Positions 17,652-26,293 of a DNA stretch of 64,000 nucleotides are shown here, piece by piece. Below the pieces are notes generated by a model that was given only the letters and a program-made list of their open reading frames with translations, was not told the origin of the DNA and did not search any database. The DNA is taken from assembly GCF_016756395.1 (NCBI RefSeq), contig NZ_AP018365.1:4687001-4751000 (forward strand), written 5' to 3'. This stretch comes from Streptomyces sp. SN-593. GTDB taxonomy: Bacteria; Actinomycetota; Actinomycetes; Streptomycetales; Streptomycetaceae. Numbering within the stretch: the first letter of the stretch is position 1; each line of letters starts with the position of its first letter. A program made the position numbers and the translations under genes.

Positions 17652-18279
17652 GCCTCAGCACCCCGCCTTCGGGGCCGGGCGGCCGAAGGGGAGTGCGCGG
17701 CGGGGGCGCGGGGTCGTAGGGTGGTGCACAGAGTTCCTTGTCAGCGGGCCATGCGGGGTGGCAGCCCCGGCGTGCTGGCGGACCGTTCAGGGATGGGCGG
17801 GCGGGGTTTCTGCTTCGGCCTCCGGCGTTCTCAGCGCCGGGGGCCTTTCTCGTGCTCGGACGGGTGGACCAGACAGTAGAACCACATTCCCCGCCGACAG
17901 TCCAGATATAGCTCTGATTTCCTTCGAAGGACGGTCGGGAGCGGAATTCCGGTGTGCGGTGCGCGCACCATAGCCGACGATCGCGGTTGGGCCAAGCGGT
18001 GGATCGCACCAGGTCAGGACCATCTCCGCCTGTCCGTGTCGCCCGTTTTGGGTGCATTCAGGGCGCGTCCGGGATTCGGTGCTACCGTCCGGGCTGCGTC
18101 CTGGCCGGGGAATTGGGCGGGGCGCGTTGTACACCCGAAAACGCGGTTTCCCAAAACGCGTTTCCAGAGGTACAACATGACGTCCCTCCGAAAGCCCCCG
18201 ACCCGGAACCCGCCCATCCCTGCACCGCCCGCCGGCACCACCCGGGGCTGCCACCCCGCGCCGGCAGACAAGGACCGCC
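17652..18279. other. Divergent control region between rep and xis
   Basis: 628 bp without a convincing gene. It separates the minus-strand replication/mobilisation operon from plus-strand xis-int and contains the symmetrical repeat block at 18126-18176. A possible 55-codon frame from 18177 is proline/arginine-rich and not credible as a protein. Confidence 0.6.
18126..18176. promoter_or_regulatory. Nested inverted and direct repeats, candidate operator or replication/att site
   Basis: GTTGTAC at 18126-18132 and GTACAAC at 18170-18176 form a perfect 7-base inverted repeat. Between them AAAACGCGGTTTCC (18138-18151) is followed by AAAACGCGTTTCC (18153-18165), the second containing the perfect palindrome AAACGCGTTT (18154-18163). 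The position between divergent operons suggests a regulator or replication-protein target. Confidence 0.5.
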
Positions 18280-18588
18280 ATGTGCACCTCCGCGGCATGC
18301 CCGCACACCGCCACCCGACCCCACTCCGGCCCCCGCCCCGCTAACGTGAACGCGAACGCCGTCCCCGCGTCCGGGCGGCTGCTGAACGTCGCCGAGGCCG
18401 CCGAACGCCTCGGCACGGGCGAGCGCTTCGTGCGCCGCCTCATATCCGAGCGCCGTATCGCCTTCGTCAAGGTCGGCCGCCACGTCCGCCTCGCCGAGAG
18501 CGTCCTGGACGCCTACGTCCTCGCCAACACCGTTCCGCCCGTCACCGTCCGTCGCCGAGGACGGGCGTCCTACCGGAGGGCGGCCTGA
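18280..18588 (+). CDS. Excisionase / helix-turn-helix protein
   Basis: 102 residues, ATG 18280 preceded by AAGGA. The C-terminal two-thirds is a MerR/Xis-type winged helix: RLLNVAEAAERLGTGERFVR, then LISERRIAFVKVGRHVRLAE and VLDAYVLAN, the standard excisionase-family HTH_17 layout. The TGA overlaps the integrase ATG by one base (TGATG), the usual xis-int coupling. It would direct excision and may repress. The low-complexity N-terminus makes a start at GTG 18346 possible. Confidence 0.85.
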   Translation: MCTSAACPHTATRPHSGPRPANVNANAVPASGRLLNVAEAAERLGTGERFVRRLISERRIAFVKVGRHVRLAESVLDAYVLANTVPPVTVRRRGRASYRRAA

Positions 18589-19793
18589 TGGCGAACGCCA
18601 AGGGAGGCAAGCGCCGGTTCGGCGCGATCCGGCAGTACCGCTCCGGCCGGTGGACGGCCAGCTACGTCGATCCCACGGGGCTGCGCCGCCCTTCCCCGGA
18701 GACCTTCGCCACGAAGACGGACGCCGAGGTCTGGCTGAGCCAGATCGAGGCCGACCTCACGCGGGGCGACTGGACGGACCCGGACGTCGGGGCGGTCAAC
18801 TTCAAGGAGTACGCCCTGCGCTGGGTCGCCGAGCGCGGCCTCGCCCCGACCACCGACGAGCTCTACCGGCGTCTCCTCCGCCTCCACCTGCTGCCGGTCT
18901 TCGGCCCGTACGACCTGGACGAGATCACCCCTGGCCGGGTCCGTGCCTGGCGGGCCGACCGGCTGGAGGCGACCGGGGCCACGACCGTCGCCAAGAGCTA
19001 CCGCCTGCTGAAGGCCGTCCTGGAGACGGCGGCCGACGACGAGCTGATCCGCCGCAACCCGTGCCGGATCAAGGGCGCGGGGAAGGAGGAGGCCGAAGAG
19101 CGTCCGATCGCCACCGTCGAGCAGGTCGACGCCCTGGCCGACGCGATGGGCCCGAGGTGGCGGCTGATGGTCTTCCTCGCCGCGTACGGCAGCCTCCGTC
19201 CCGAGGAGCAGGCGGAGTTGCGCCGTCCCGACGTGACGCTGCCCGACGAACCGGAGGAGTCGAGGCCGCGGCGAGACGTACTGCGCGAGCCCGCGCTGCT
19301 CCGGATCGCCAGGGCCTCACCGGAACTGACCACCGGTCGCCGCGTCACCGGCGATCCGAAATCCCGTGCGGGAAAGCGGGTGGTCGTGCTGCCCGCATTC
19401 CTGACCGTCGATGTACGACGGCACCTCGACTGGTTCGCCGCGAAGGAGGACGACGGCCTGCTTTTCGTCGGAGAGCGCGGGGCGCCATTCCGCCGGTCCA
19501 CCTTCGGCCGTAAATGGCGGAAGGCCCGTGTGAAAGTCGGCCTCCCCGGAAACTTCCGGTTCTACGACCTCCGCCACACCGGAAACACCCTCGTCACCCA
19601 GTCGGGCGGCACCCTGAAGGACGCCATGGTCCGCGCCGGCCAGTCCTCGGAACGCGCTGCCCTGATCTACCAGCACTCCACGCTGGAGCGGCAGAAGGAG
19701 GTCGCGGCCGGTCTCGACGAACGTGTCCGTGCCGAGCGCCTCGACACGGCGGCCGACGACGCATCTGGTGCGGACGTGGTGCGGCTGGCCTGA
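18588..19793 (+). CDS. Tyrosine recombinase integrase
   Basis: 401-residue site-specific recombinase. The N-terminal AP2-like arm-binding segment (IRQYRSGRWTASYVDPTG) is followed by a SAM-like core-binding domain (about 70-165) and the catalytic domain. Arg-I is R204 in GSLRPEEQAEL, box II is YDLRHTGNTL (R329) and the nucleophile is Y361 in ALIYQHSTLERQ. Two usual histidines differ: Y326 stands where H is common before DLRHT, and GQSS replaces the usual GHSS. Integrases of this type use tRNA 3' ends, and a tRNA-Gly lies 400 bp downstream. Confidence 0.93.
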   Translation: MANAKGGKRRFGAIRQYRSGRWTASYVDPTGLRRPSPETFATKTDAEVWLSQIEADLTRGDWTDPDVGAVNFKEYALRWVAERGLAPTTDELYRRLLRLHLLPVFGPYDLDEITPGRVRAWRADRLEATGATTVAKSYRLLKAVLETAADDELIRRNPCRIKGAGKEEAEERPIATVEQVDALADAMGPRWRLMVFLAAYGSLRPEEQAELRRPDVTLPDEPEESRPRRDVLREPALLRIARASPELTTGRRVTGDPKSRAGKRVVVLPAFLTVDVRRHLDWFAAKEDDGLLFVGERGAPFRRSTFGRKWRKARVKVGLPGNFRFYDLRHTGNTLVTQSGGTLKDAMVRAGQSSERAALIYQHSTLERQKEVAAGLDERVRAERLDTAADDASGADVVRLA

Positions 19794-20155
19794 CGCCGGC
19801 CTGACCGTCCGTTCGGGGGCCGACGCGATGCCGTGTCGGCCCCCGGACCCTGCCCACCGCGACGCTCCGTGGCGGAGGCCGTCGGCCGGGCGATGCACTG
19901 CGCGCGTCGCAATCCGGTTGCTGAGCAGTGGCGTTGTACGCGGGCTCGCGTCCACGCCCCAGCGCGACCTTCAACCGCGCGTGACGGAACGCAACTTGAA
20001 CCTGTGATGCAGGTCACTCAAAATGCGTCTCGCCATTCGAGAATTTCGCCGCACGCATATCCGACCCCATGTCCGGCGCCGCTGGATAGCCCTCATCGGC
20101 CGCCGCATGTGGTGCGCAAGTGGTGCGTGGCCCATGAATTGGTCCAGACAACAAC
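19794..20155. other. Gap between integrase and tRNA-Gly
   Basis: No gene supported. It should contain the right attachment junction if the crossover lies outside the tRNA, but no partner repeat was found elsewhere in the window. Confidence 0.5.
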
Positions 20156-20184
20156 AAAGCCCCAACTCGCTGAGCTGGGGCTTT
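20156..20184 (-). terminator. Intrinsic terminator of the tRNA-Gly gene
   Basis: 9-bp stem AAAGCCCCA / TGGGGCTTT with an 11-base loop and flanking T runs, 8 bases beyond the tRNA 3' end. It is symmetric enough to work for both strands. Confidence 0.75.
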
Positions 20185-20191
20185 TGCATGG

Positions 20192-20262
20192 AGCGGATGA
20201 CGGGAATCGAACCCGCGCTCTGAGCTTGGGAAGCTCATGTTCTACCATTAAACTACATCCGC
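20192..20262 (-). tRNA. tRNA-Gly (CCC anticodon)
   Basis: 71 nt on the minus strand. The acceptor stem GCGGATG pairs with CATCCGC and the discriminator is U. The anticodon arm TGAGC-TTCCCAA-GCTCA gives CCC, and the T arm contains GGTTCGATTCC. CCA is not encoded. Its 3' end faces the integrase gene, the normal geometry for a tRNA used as an integration site. Confidence 0.96.
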
Positions 20263-20443
20263 AAGGCGAGCGGCTTCGGGAAGACGCTGCGCTGGATACT
20301 GTACCGCATCGCGTGGGGGCGAGGGGGCGGGGTTCGGGGGTGGGGGAGGGGTAGGTTGGGGGCCGGTGTGGTGGAGCCGGGCGGGGCGGTTCATCCCCTA
20401 ATGTGTGGGTTCGTCGGCCACGCGGAGTTGGGGAAGGGGCTAC

Positions 20444-20620
20444 ATGGAGCGCACGGTTGTTCGGTGTGCGGAGGGACATGTGTTCAGTACGGCGTCGTTT
20501 CCGATGCAGCATCTCGGCACTGAACGCCTCGGGCCCGGACGGTTGTTGAGGTGCCCGAAGTGCGCGCGGCTGCGCCACGCGGTGCCCGTGGGCGAGGTGC
20601 ACGGAGCCGCGGGGAAGTAG
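20444..20620 (+). CDS. Small conserved Streptomyces protein with cysteine pair
   Basis: 58 residues from ATG 20444 with an AAGGGG RBS. Begins MERTVVRCAEGHVFST and contains CPKCARLRHAV: one early Cys-His pair and one CxxC, so a single zinc site is plausible. Short proteins of this form are widespread in Streptomyces, with unknown function. An earlier in-frame ATG at 20405 lacks an RBS. Confidence 0.7.
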   Translation: MERTVVRCAEGHVFSTASFPMQHLGTERLGPGRLLRCPKCARLRHAVPVGEVHGAAGK

Positions 20621-20641
20621 GCGGCGCCCGAAGCGGCGGTT

Positions 20642-20681
20642 CCCGGCGCCCCGCCCCGCACCCGCGGGGCGGGGCGCCGGG
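20642..20681 (+). terminator. Perfect 18-bp hairpin, 4-base loop
   Basis: Left arm 20642-20659 and right arm 20664-20681 are perfect complements, GC only, loop ACCC. It lies between the small Cys protein and dcd and very probably terminates transcription. No T-run follows, which is common in actinobacteria. Confidence 0.7.
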
Positions 20682-20711
20682 GCCGTGAACGGGTTCGGTT
20701 AGTCTCGGGGG

Positions 20712-21287
20712 GTGCTTCTCTCAGACAAGGACATCCGGACCGAGATCGACAACGGGCGGGTGCGGGTGGACCCGTTCGACGCGGCGATGGTGCAGCCGTC
20801 GAGCATCGACGTACGGCTGGACCGGTTCTTCCGGGTGTTCGAGAACCACCGCTACCCCCACATCGACCCCGCGGTGGAACAGCCCGACCTGACCCGGCTG
20901 GTGGAGCCCGAGGGCGACGACGCGTTCATCCTGCACCCCGGGGAGTTCGTGCTCGCCTCCACGTACGAGGTCATCACGCTCCCGGACGACATCGCCTCCC
21001 GGCTGGAGGGCAAGTCGAGCCTCGGCCGGCTGGGCCTGCTGACGCACTCGACCGCCGGCTTCATCGACCCCGGGTTCTCCGGCCACGTGACGCTCGAACT
21101 GTCGAACATGGCGACGCTGCCGATCAAGCTGTGGCCCGGGATGAAGATCGGACAGCTGTGCCTGTTCCGGCTGTCGTCCGCCGCGGAGTTCCCGTACGGG
21201 TCCGCCCGCCACGGCTCCCGCTACCAGGGCCAGCGCGGCCCCACGGCCTCCCGCTCGTTCCTCGACTTCCACCGCACCCAGGTCTGA
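20712..21287 (+). CDS. dcd: dCTP deaminase
   Basis: 191 residues, the usual length. Converts dCTP to dUTP (possibly on to dUMP in bifunctional forms), feeding thymidylate synthesis. Typical features: N-terminus LLSDKDIRTEID, VQPSSIDVRLD, the active-site region SSLGRLGLLTHSTAGFIDPG with the catalytic Glu in LEGKSS, and the C-terminal RYQGQRGPTASR segment that closes over the triphosphate. Starts at GTG 20712; a TAGTCT -10 box ends six bases earlier and no RBS is present, so the mRNA is probably leaderless. Confidence 0.96.
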   Translation: MLLSDKDIRTEIDNGRVRVDPFDAAMVQPSSIDVRLDRFFRVFENHRYPHIDPAVEQPDLTRLVEPEGDDAFILHPGEFVLASTYEVITLPDDIASRLEGKSSLGRLGLLTHSTAGFIDPGFSGHVTLELSNMATLPIKLWPGMKIGQLCLFRLSSAAEFPYGSARHGSRYQGQRGPTASRSFLDFHRTQV

Positions 21288-21308
21288 GGCCCCCACGGCC
21301 CCCGCGCC

Positions 21309-21752
21309 TCACGGGTGCATCCGCGCGCCCTTGAGCACCTTGTCCACCCCGTTCCGCGGCCCGTACACCGCCAGTCCCACCAGGTCGAGCCCGTCGCGCG
21401 GCACCGCGCGGACCGCCGCCCGGTTGTCGCGGTCGTTGCCGGAGGCGAAGAGGTCCGCGGTGAAGACCGACCGCGGCAGCGCCCGGGACAGCGCCCGCGC
21501 GTGCGCGGTGGTCAGCGTCTGCTTGTCGCCCTCGAAGACCAGCACCGGCTGCCGGAACATCGGCAGGTACGGCGTCCCGTCGGCGTCCTCGTACGGCTCC
21601 CCGACGACCTCGGGCACCTGCGAACCCAGCCCGCTGACGAGGAAGGCGGTGACGTTGAGCCGCTGCCACGTCTCCAGGTCGTCCCGGAGCAGGACGGCGA
21701 TCTTCGTGTCGAAACGGACCGGTTCGGGCGCGATGTCGTTCTCGGTGCTCAT
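21309..21752 (-). CDS. DUF2000-family protein
   Basis: 147 residues starting MSTENDIAPEPVRFDTKIAV. The segment AVLLRDDLETWQRLNVTAFL, GTPYLPMFRQPVLVFEG and RALSRALPRSVFTADLF match DUF2000 proteins (peptidyl-tRNA hydrolase-like fold, biochemical role not established). Convergent with dcd, separated by 21 bp. An alternative ATG three codons upstream is possible. Confidence 0.7.
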   Translation of the reverse strand: MSTENDIAPEPVRFDTKIAVLLRDDLETWQRLNVTAFLVSGLGSQVPEVVGEPYEDADGTPYLPMFRQPVLVFEGDKQTLTTAHARALSRALPRSVFTADLFASGNDRDNRAAVRAVPRDGLDLVGLAVYGPRNGVDKVLKGARMHP

Positions 21753-21870
21753 GCACCCCATCCTCGCGCCCGGCCCCGCCTCGGCTCTTGTACGTTCCTG
21801 ACCGATGCCTGGCCGGGGTCCCACCCGACCGGGACCCCGGCCCCGCCCCGGCAGATCCGATCGGATCGGA

Positions 21871-22926
21871 TCAGATCAGCGGCAGCTTGAAGAGCATCAG
21901 CAGCGCGACCAACTGGATCGAGCAGGCCCCGAGCGCCTTGAGCCACGGCAGGTCGTGCGACTTGGCGACCATCGACGTCAACAGCGCCCCGCACGCGATC
22001 CAGGTCAGCCACCCCAGGAGCTGCACGAAGCCGTTGCCGCCGCCGAGGAACAGCGCGAACAGCAGGCGCGGCGCGTCCGTCAGCGAGCTCACCAGCATCG
22101 CCAGGCCGACCGTCGGCGCCCACGCGCCGTCCCCGCCGAGCTGGCGGGCGAGCGTGTTGGTGACCGCGCCGAGCGTCAGCCCGCACAGCACCACCATCAC
22201 CCCCGTGGTCAGCACCCACGGCACGCTCGCGGTCAGCGTGGAGTTGAGCACGTCGCTGCGGGCGGCGTCGAAGCCGAAGACGGCGAGCAGCCCGTAGACG
22301 AAGGTCACCACCAGCGCCGGGCCCCACACCGTGTGGTCGCGCATCTGCCAGAAGGTACGGCCCGGCCGCAGCACGATGCCGCTCAGCAGTTCCTTCCAGT
22401 GCAGCCGCGGCCCGGCCGGGGGCGCGCTCGCCTGGCCGGCGCGGTACGTGGCCACGTTGTCCCCGCCGTAGGGCGCGCCGTCGTCGTACCCGCCCCTGCC
22501 GTCGTCGTACCCGCCGCCGTACGGACCGGGACCGGAGCCGTAGACCCCGCCGTCGTACCCCTGGTCCGCGTACGGGTCCTCGGCGAACCGCGCGTCCCCG
22601 CCCAGGGTGAACGCGCGCGTGCTGCCGGGGGAGTCGTCGTACGAAGGGGCCGGGGCGCCGCGGTGGTCCTGGTACCCGGGGCGGTCGCCCCCGCCGTACG
22701 GTGCCGCCGGACCGCCGTGCCCGCCGGGGTGGCCGCTCCCGCCCGGCCCGCCGCCGTAGCCGCCGCCCGGTGCCCCGCCGTACCCGCCGCCCTGGCCTCC
22801 GCCGTACGCCCGCGGGTCCTGCCGGCCCGGTTGCGGCGCGCCGCCGGATCCAGGCGTCCCGTACCGCGCCGGCCGCGCCCCGCCCCGCTGCCCGCCGTCG
22901 CCCCGTCGTCCCTTGAAACCTGCCAC
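21871..22926 (-). CDS. YIP1-family membrane protein with Gly-rich N-terminus
   Basis: 351 residues from GTG 22926. Residues 1-160 are glycine-, proline- and tyrosine-rich (GGGYGGAPGG and similar) and predicted disordered in the cytoplasm. The second half begins WKELLSGIVLRPGRTFWQMR and has about five membrane spans (ALVVTFVYGLLAVFGF; WVLTTGVMVVLCGLTLGAV; LLFALFLGGGNGFVQLLG; WLTWIACGALLTSMVA; IQLVALLMLFKLPLI), matching YIP1 proteins of unknown function. Divergent from the DsbA-like gene. Confidence 0.75.
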   Translation of the reverse strand: MAGFKGRRGDGGQRGGARPARYGTPGSGGAPQPGRQDPRAYGGGQGGGYGGAPGGGYGGGPGGSGHPGGHGGPAAPYGGGDRPGYQDHRGAPAPSYDDSPGSTRAFTLGGDARFAEDPYADQGYDGGVYGSGPGPYGGGYDDGRGGYDDGAPYGGDNVATYRAGQASAPPAGPRLHWKELLSGIVLRPGRTFWQMRDHTVWGPALVVTFVYGLLAVFGFDAARSDVLNSTLTASVPWVLTTGVMVVLCGLTLGAVTNTLARQLGGDGAWAPTVGLAMLVSSLTDAPRLLFALFLGGGNGFVQLLGWLTWIACGALLTSMVAKSHDLPWLKALGACSIQLVALLMLFKLPLI

Positions 22927-23068
22927 GCCTTCGAACGTACCCGCTACCGCGGGCGAGGGCAGCGACCCCCTGTGCGAGCGCGGGCCATTGCTGCCAACCT
23001 GTGACACGCCCGGTAGCCTGCCGGGCGGCAACGGGTGACGGGCTGGACCGGGTGCGGGGAGGGCGACG

Positions 23069-23977
23069 ATGAACGAGGCTGCCGTGGGGACCATCGGATC
23101 GGAAGCGGCGGAGGGGCCCGTGCCCGGCAGGGCCGTCCGGATGACGTCCCCGCGCGCGTCCGAAGGCCGCGGCAGCGCCCGCCGCCGGGCCGCCCTGGTC
23201 GCCGCGGCGGTCGCCGCCCTGGCGCTGCCGCTGGCCGCCTGCTCCAGCGGGACGGGCCCCGGCTCCGGCTCGCGCCTGCCCGACTCCCGTACCAGCGCGC
23301 CCGGTACGGTCCCCGCGCCGACCGGTACCGCCGCTTCGACCACGGCCGCCACCACGTCGGGCGCCACCTCGGGCACGACCGGTACGAACGGCACGAACGG
23401 TATCCCGGCCCGGCTGGAGGCGGACGGCACCACCGTCACCGTCGGCGACCCCGCCGCAGCGCACACCCTCACCGTCTACGAGGACCCGCGCTGCCCCATC
23501 TGCGAGCAGTTCGAGCAGGCGAACGCGGGCCAGATCCAGGCGCTGGAGGCGGCCGGGAAGATCCGCGTCCGGTACACGTTCGCGTCGTTCCTCGACCAGA
23601 ACGGCGGGGGCGGCTCCAAGCGGACGGTGAACGCGCTGCGTGCCGCGCTCGCGGCGTCGCCGGACGGCAGCGGCTTCGTGGCGCTGCACACGCTGGTCTA
23701 CCAGTACCAGCCCGACGAGCAGACCGACGGCTTCACCGTGGACTTCCTGCTCCAACTCGCGGGCCGGGTGCCCGGGCTGCGCTCCGCGACCTTCGACGCG
23801 GCGGTGCGCGGGCAGACGTACGGGAGTTTCGTCAGCGCCTCCGAGAACGCGTTCACCAAGAGCGGGGCGACCGGCACCCCGATGGTGGAGATCGACGGCG
23901 ACAAGGTGTCGAACGACGACGGGATCTTCGACGCGGCGCAGTTCAAGGCGATGCTGGCCGACCACGGGGTGTCCTGA
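23069..23977 (+). CDS. DsbA-like thioredoxin-fold lipoprotein
   Basis: 302 residues from ATG 23069 with a GGAGGG RBS. The signal peptide is RRRAALVAAAVAALALPLAA, with a lipobox ending LAAC. A Thr/Gly/Ser-rich linker (about residues 65-110) leads to a DsbA/Thioredoxin_4 fold with the redox motif EDPRCPICEQFEQ and the cis-proline loop ATGTPMVEIDG. It is expected to be anchored outside the cytoplasmic membrane and to act on protein disulfides. It stands alone; the thioredoxin/DsbD-type pair at 31.9-33.1 kb could be part of the same extracytoplasmic redox network. Confidence 0.82.
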   Translation: MNEAAVGTIGSEAAEGPVPGRAVRMTSPRASEGRGSARRRAALVAAAVAALALPLAACSSGTGPGSGSRLPDSRTSAPGTVPAPTGTAASTTAATTSGATSGTTGTNGTNGIPARLEADGTTVTVGDPAAAHTLTVYEDPRCPICEQFEQANAGQIQALEAAGKIRVRYTFASFLDQNGGGGSKRTVNALRAALAASPDGSGFVALHTLVYQYQPDEQTDGFTVDFLLQLAGRVPGLRSATFDAAVRGQTYGSFVSASENAFTKSGATGTPMVEIDGDKVSNDDGIFDAAQFKAMLADHGVS

Positions 23978-24010
23978 GCGGGCACCCCGCGGCCGGCCGG
24001 GTCGCGGGCC

Positions 24011-26293
24011 TCAGCCCGCCGGCGTCACCTCGGCCGGCGCCTCTTCCGGCGCCTTCACCGAGTCGAGCAGCAACTGTGCGACGTCCACGACCTGCAACGT
24101 CTCCTTCACCTTGACGCCCGCGGCGGAGCCGTCGGCGGCCGCGGCCTTCCTGCCGTTGACCGAGTCGGTGAGCATCACCAGGCAGAACGGGCAGGCGGTG
24201 GAGACGATGTCCGGGTCGAGCGACAGCGCCTCGTCGACGCGCTCGTTGTTGATGCGCTTGCCGATCCGCTCCTCCATCCACATCCGCGCGCCGCCGGCGC
24301 CGCAGCAGAAGCCGCGCTCCTTGTGGCGGTGCATCTCCTCGTTGCGCAGCCCGGGCACCTTGGCGATGATCTCGCGCGGCGGCGTGTAGACCTTGTTGTG
24401 CCGCCCGAGGTAGCAGGGGTCGTGGTAGGTGATCAGGCCCTCGACGGGGTGGACCGGGACCAGCTTCCCGTCGTCCACCAGGTGTTGCAGCAACTGCGTG
24501 TGGTGGATGACCTCGTACTCGCCGCCGAGCTGCGGGTACTCGTTGGCGATCGTGTTGAAGCAGTGCGGGCAGGTGGCGACGATCTTCTTCGAGGCGCGCG
24601 GCTTGCGGGAGGAGGCGACCACCTTGCCGTCGTCGTCCAGTTCCTCGCCGAACGCCATGTTGAGCATGGCCACGTTCTCCTGGCCGAGCTGCTGGAAGAG
24701 GAACTCGTTGCCCAGGCGGCGGGCCGAGTCGCCGGTGCAGTTCTCCTCGCCGCCCATGACGGCGAACTTCACGCCGGCGATGTGCAGCAGCTCGGCGAAC
24801 GCCTTGGTGGTCTTCTTGGCGCGGTCCTCCAGCGAGCCCGCGCAGCCGACCCAGTACAGGTACTCGACCTCGGTCAGGTCCTCGACGTCCTCGCCGACGA
24901 CCGGCACCTCGAAGTCGACCTCCTTCACCCAGGCCAGCCGCTGCTTCTTCGGCAGGCCCCAGGGGTTGCCCTTCTTCTCCAGGTTCTTCAGCATCGTGCC
25001 GGCCTCGCTGGGGAAGGCCGACTCGATCATCACCTGGTAGCGGCGCATGTCCACGATGTGGTCGACGTGCTCGATGTCCACCGGGCACTGCTCGACGCAG
25101 GCGCCGCAGGTGGTGCAGGACCACAGCACGTCGGGGTCGATGACCCCGTTCTCCTCCAGGGTGCCGATCAGCGGGCGCTCGGCCTCGGCGAGCGCGGCGG
25201 CCGGCACGCCGGCGAGCTGCTCCTCGGTCGCCTTCTCCTCGCCCTCCACCGACTTGCCGCCGCCCGCCAGCAGGTAGGGCGCCTTGGCGTGGGCGTGGTC
25301 GCGCAGGCTCATCACCAGCAGCTTGGGCGACAGCGGCTTGCCGGTGTTCCAGGCCGGGCACTGCGACTGGCAGCGGCCGCACTCGGTGCACGTGGAGAAG
25401 TCGAGGATGCCCTTCCAGGAGAACTGCTCGACCTGGGAGACGCCGAACACGTCGTCCTCGCCCGGGTCCTCGAAGTCGATCGGCACGCCGCCGCTGGTCA
25501 TCGGCTGGAGCGCGCCCAGGGCCACCGGGCCGTCGGCGTTGCGCTTGAACCAGATGTTGAAGAAGGCGAGGAAGCGGTGCCAGGCCACGCCCATCGAGGT
25601 GTTCAGGCCCAGGGTGATCGCCCAGATCATGGTGACGCCGAGCTTGATCATGGCGACCAGGTAGACGGTGTTCTGCAGGGTGCCGGTGCTCAGCCCGCGC
25701 AGTCCGGCCACCAGGGGGTACGACACCCAGTACGCGGCTTCGTAGTGGTCGACGCCGTGCAGCGCGCCCTCCAGGCCGCGCAGCATCATGATGGCCAGGC
25801 CGATGACGAGCACCACGTACTCGACGAAGTAGGCCTGCCAGGCGGTCGATCCGGCGAACCGGGACTTGCGCCCGGCCCGCGACGGCAGGTTCATCAGCCG
25901 GACCGCGATGAGCACCAGGATGCCCAGGGTGGTGAAGAGGGAGATGAACTCGACGTACACCTCGTACGGCAGCCAGGTGCCGATCACCGGGAGGATCCAG
26001 TCGGCCTGGAAGAGCTGGCCGTAGGCGTTGACGATGGTCAGGCCCAGGGTGAGGAAGCCGACCGCCACGAACCAGTGGGCGACGCCGATGGGCCCCCACT
26101 TGTTCATCCGGGTGTGGCCGACGAACTCCTTGGCCAGCGTCTTCGTGCGCGCCACCGGGTCGTTGGTGCGGCTGCCCGCGGGGACGGGCTGGCCGAGCCT
26201 GACGAACCGGTAGATCTGCGCGACGGCGAGGCCGATCAGGGCGACGCCGACCGCCGTGAGGACCAGCGACACGATGATCGCGGCGAGCTGCAT
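24011..26293 (-). CDS. Membrane (Fe-S) oxidoreductase, HdrD/GlpC-like with CCG domains
   Basis: 760 residues. The N-terminal ~250 residues are membrane-embedded and resemble the NarI-type cytochrome b fold (AAIIVSLVLTAVGVALIGLA; WFVAVGFLTLGLTIVNAYG). Two 4Fe-4S motifs follow: CTECGRCQSQC at about 302-312 and CTTCGACVEQC at about 393-403. Then two CCG domains (CAGSLEDRAKKTT, CPHCFNT; later YHDPCYLGRHN, GFCCGAGGARMW, CPFCLVMLTD). It probably passes electrons between a cytoplasmic substrate and the quinone pool; the substrate is unknown. Common single-gene locus in actinomycetes. Confidence 0.88.
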   Translation of the reverse strand: MQLAAIIVSLVLTAVGVALIGLAVAQIYRFVRLGQPVPAGSRTNDPVARTKTLAKEFVGHTRMNKWGPIGVAHWFVAVGFLTLGLTIVNAYGQLFQADWILPVIGTWLPYEVYVEFISLFTTLGILVLIAVRLMNLPSRAGRKSRFAGSTAWQAYFVEYVVLVIGLAIMMLRGLEGALHGVDHYEAAYWVSYPLVAGLRGLSTGTLQNTVYLVAMIKLGVTMIWAITLGLNTSMGVAWHRFLAFFNIWFKRNADGPVALGALQPMTSGGVPIDFEDPGEDDVFGVSQVEQFSWKGILDFSTCTECGRCQSQCPAWNTGKPLSPKLLVMSLRDHAHAKAPYLLAGGGKSVEGEEKATEEQLAGVPAAALAEAERPLIGTLEENGVIDPDVLWSCTTCGACVEQCPVDIEHVDHIVDMRRYQVMIESAFPSEAGTMLKNLEKKGNPWGLPKKQRLAWVKEVDFEVPVVGEDVEDLTEVEYLYWVGCAGSLEDRAKKTTKAFAELLHIAGVKFAVMGGEENCTGDSARRLGNEFLFQQLGQENVAMLNMAFGEELDDDGKVVASSRKPRASKKIVATCPHCFNTIANEYPQLGGEYEVIHHTQLLQHLVDDGKLVPVHPVEGLITYHDPCYLGRHNKVYTPPREIIAKVPGLRNEEMHRHKERGFCCGAGGARMWMEERIGKRINNERVDEALSLDPDIVSTACPFCLVMLTDSVNGRKAAAADGSAAGVKVKETLQVVDVAQLLLDSVKAPEEAPAEVTPAG

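Larger units (their letters stand above)
12574..20191. mobile_element. Integrative mobilisable element next to tRNA-Gly (left end unknown)
   Basis: Contains relaxase, MobC-like protein, DUF2637 membrane protein, helicase-loader-like ATPase and replication-type protein on the minus strand, then excisionase and tyrosine integrase on the plus strand, with the integrase facing the 3' end of a tRNA-Gly. No FtsK/TraB-type translocase is visible, so it would be mobilisable rather than self-transmissible, unlike classical actinomycete AICEs. A repeat of the tRNA 3' end was not found between 12.4 kb and the left window edge, so the stated left limit is only the relaxase end. Confidence 0.65.

Noticed and set aside
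18177..18344. 55-codon ORF starting just after the GTACAAC repeat
   Set aside because: Proline/arginine-rich, no RBS, and overlaps the better-supported xis frame region.
23640..24389. Long plus-strand ORFs antisense to the Fe-S oxidoreductase and in alternative frames of the DsbA-like gene
   Set aside because: They are Ser/Arg/Pro-rich shadow frames of well-supported genes.
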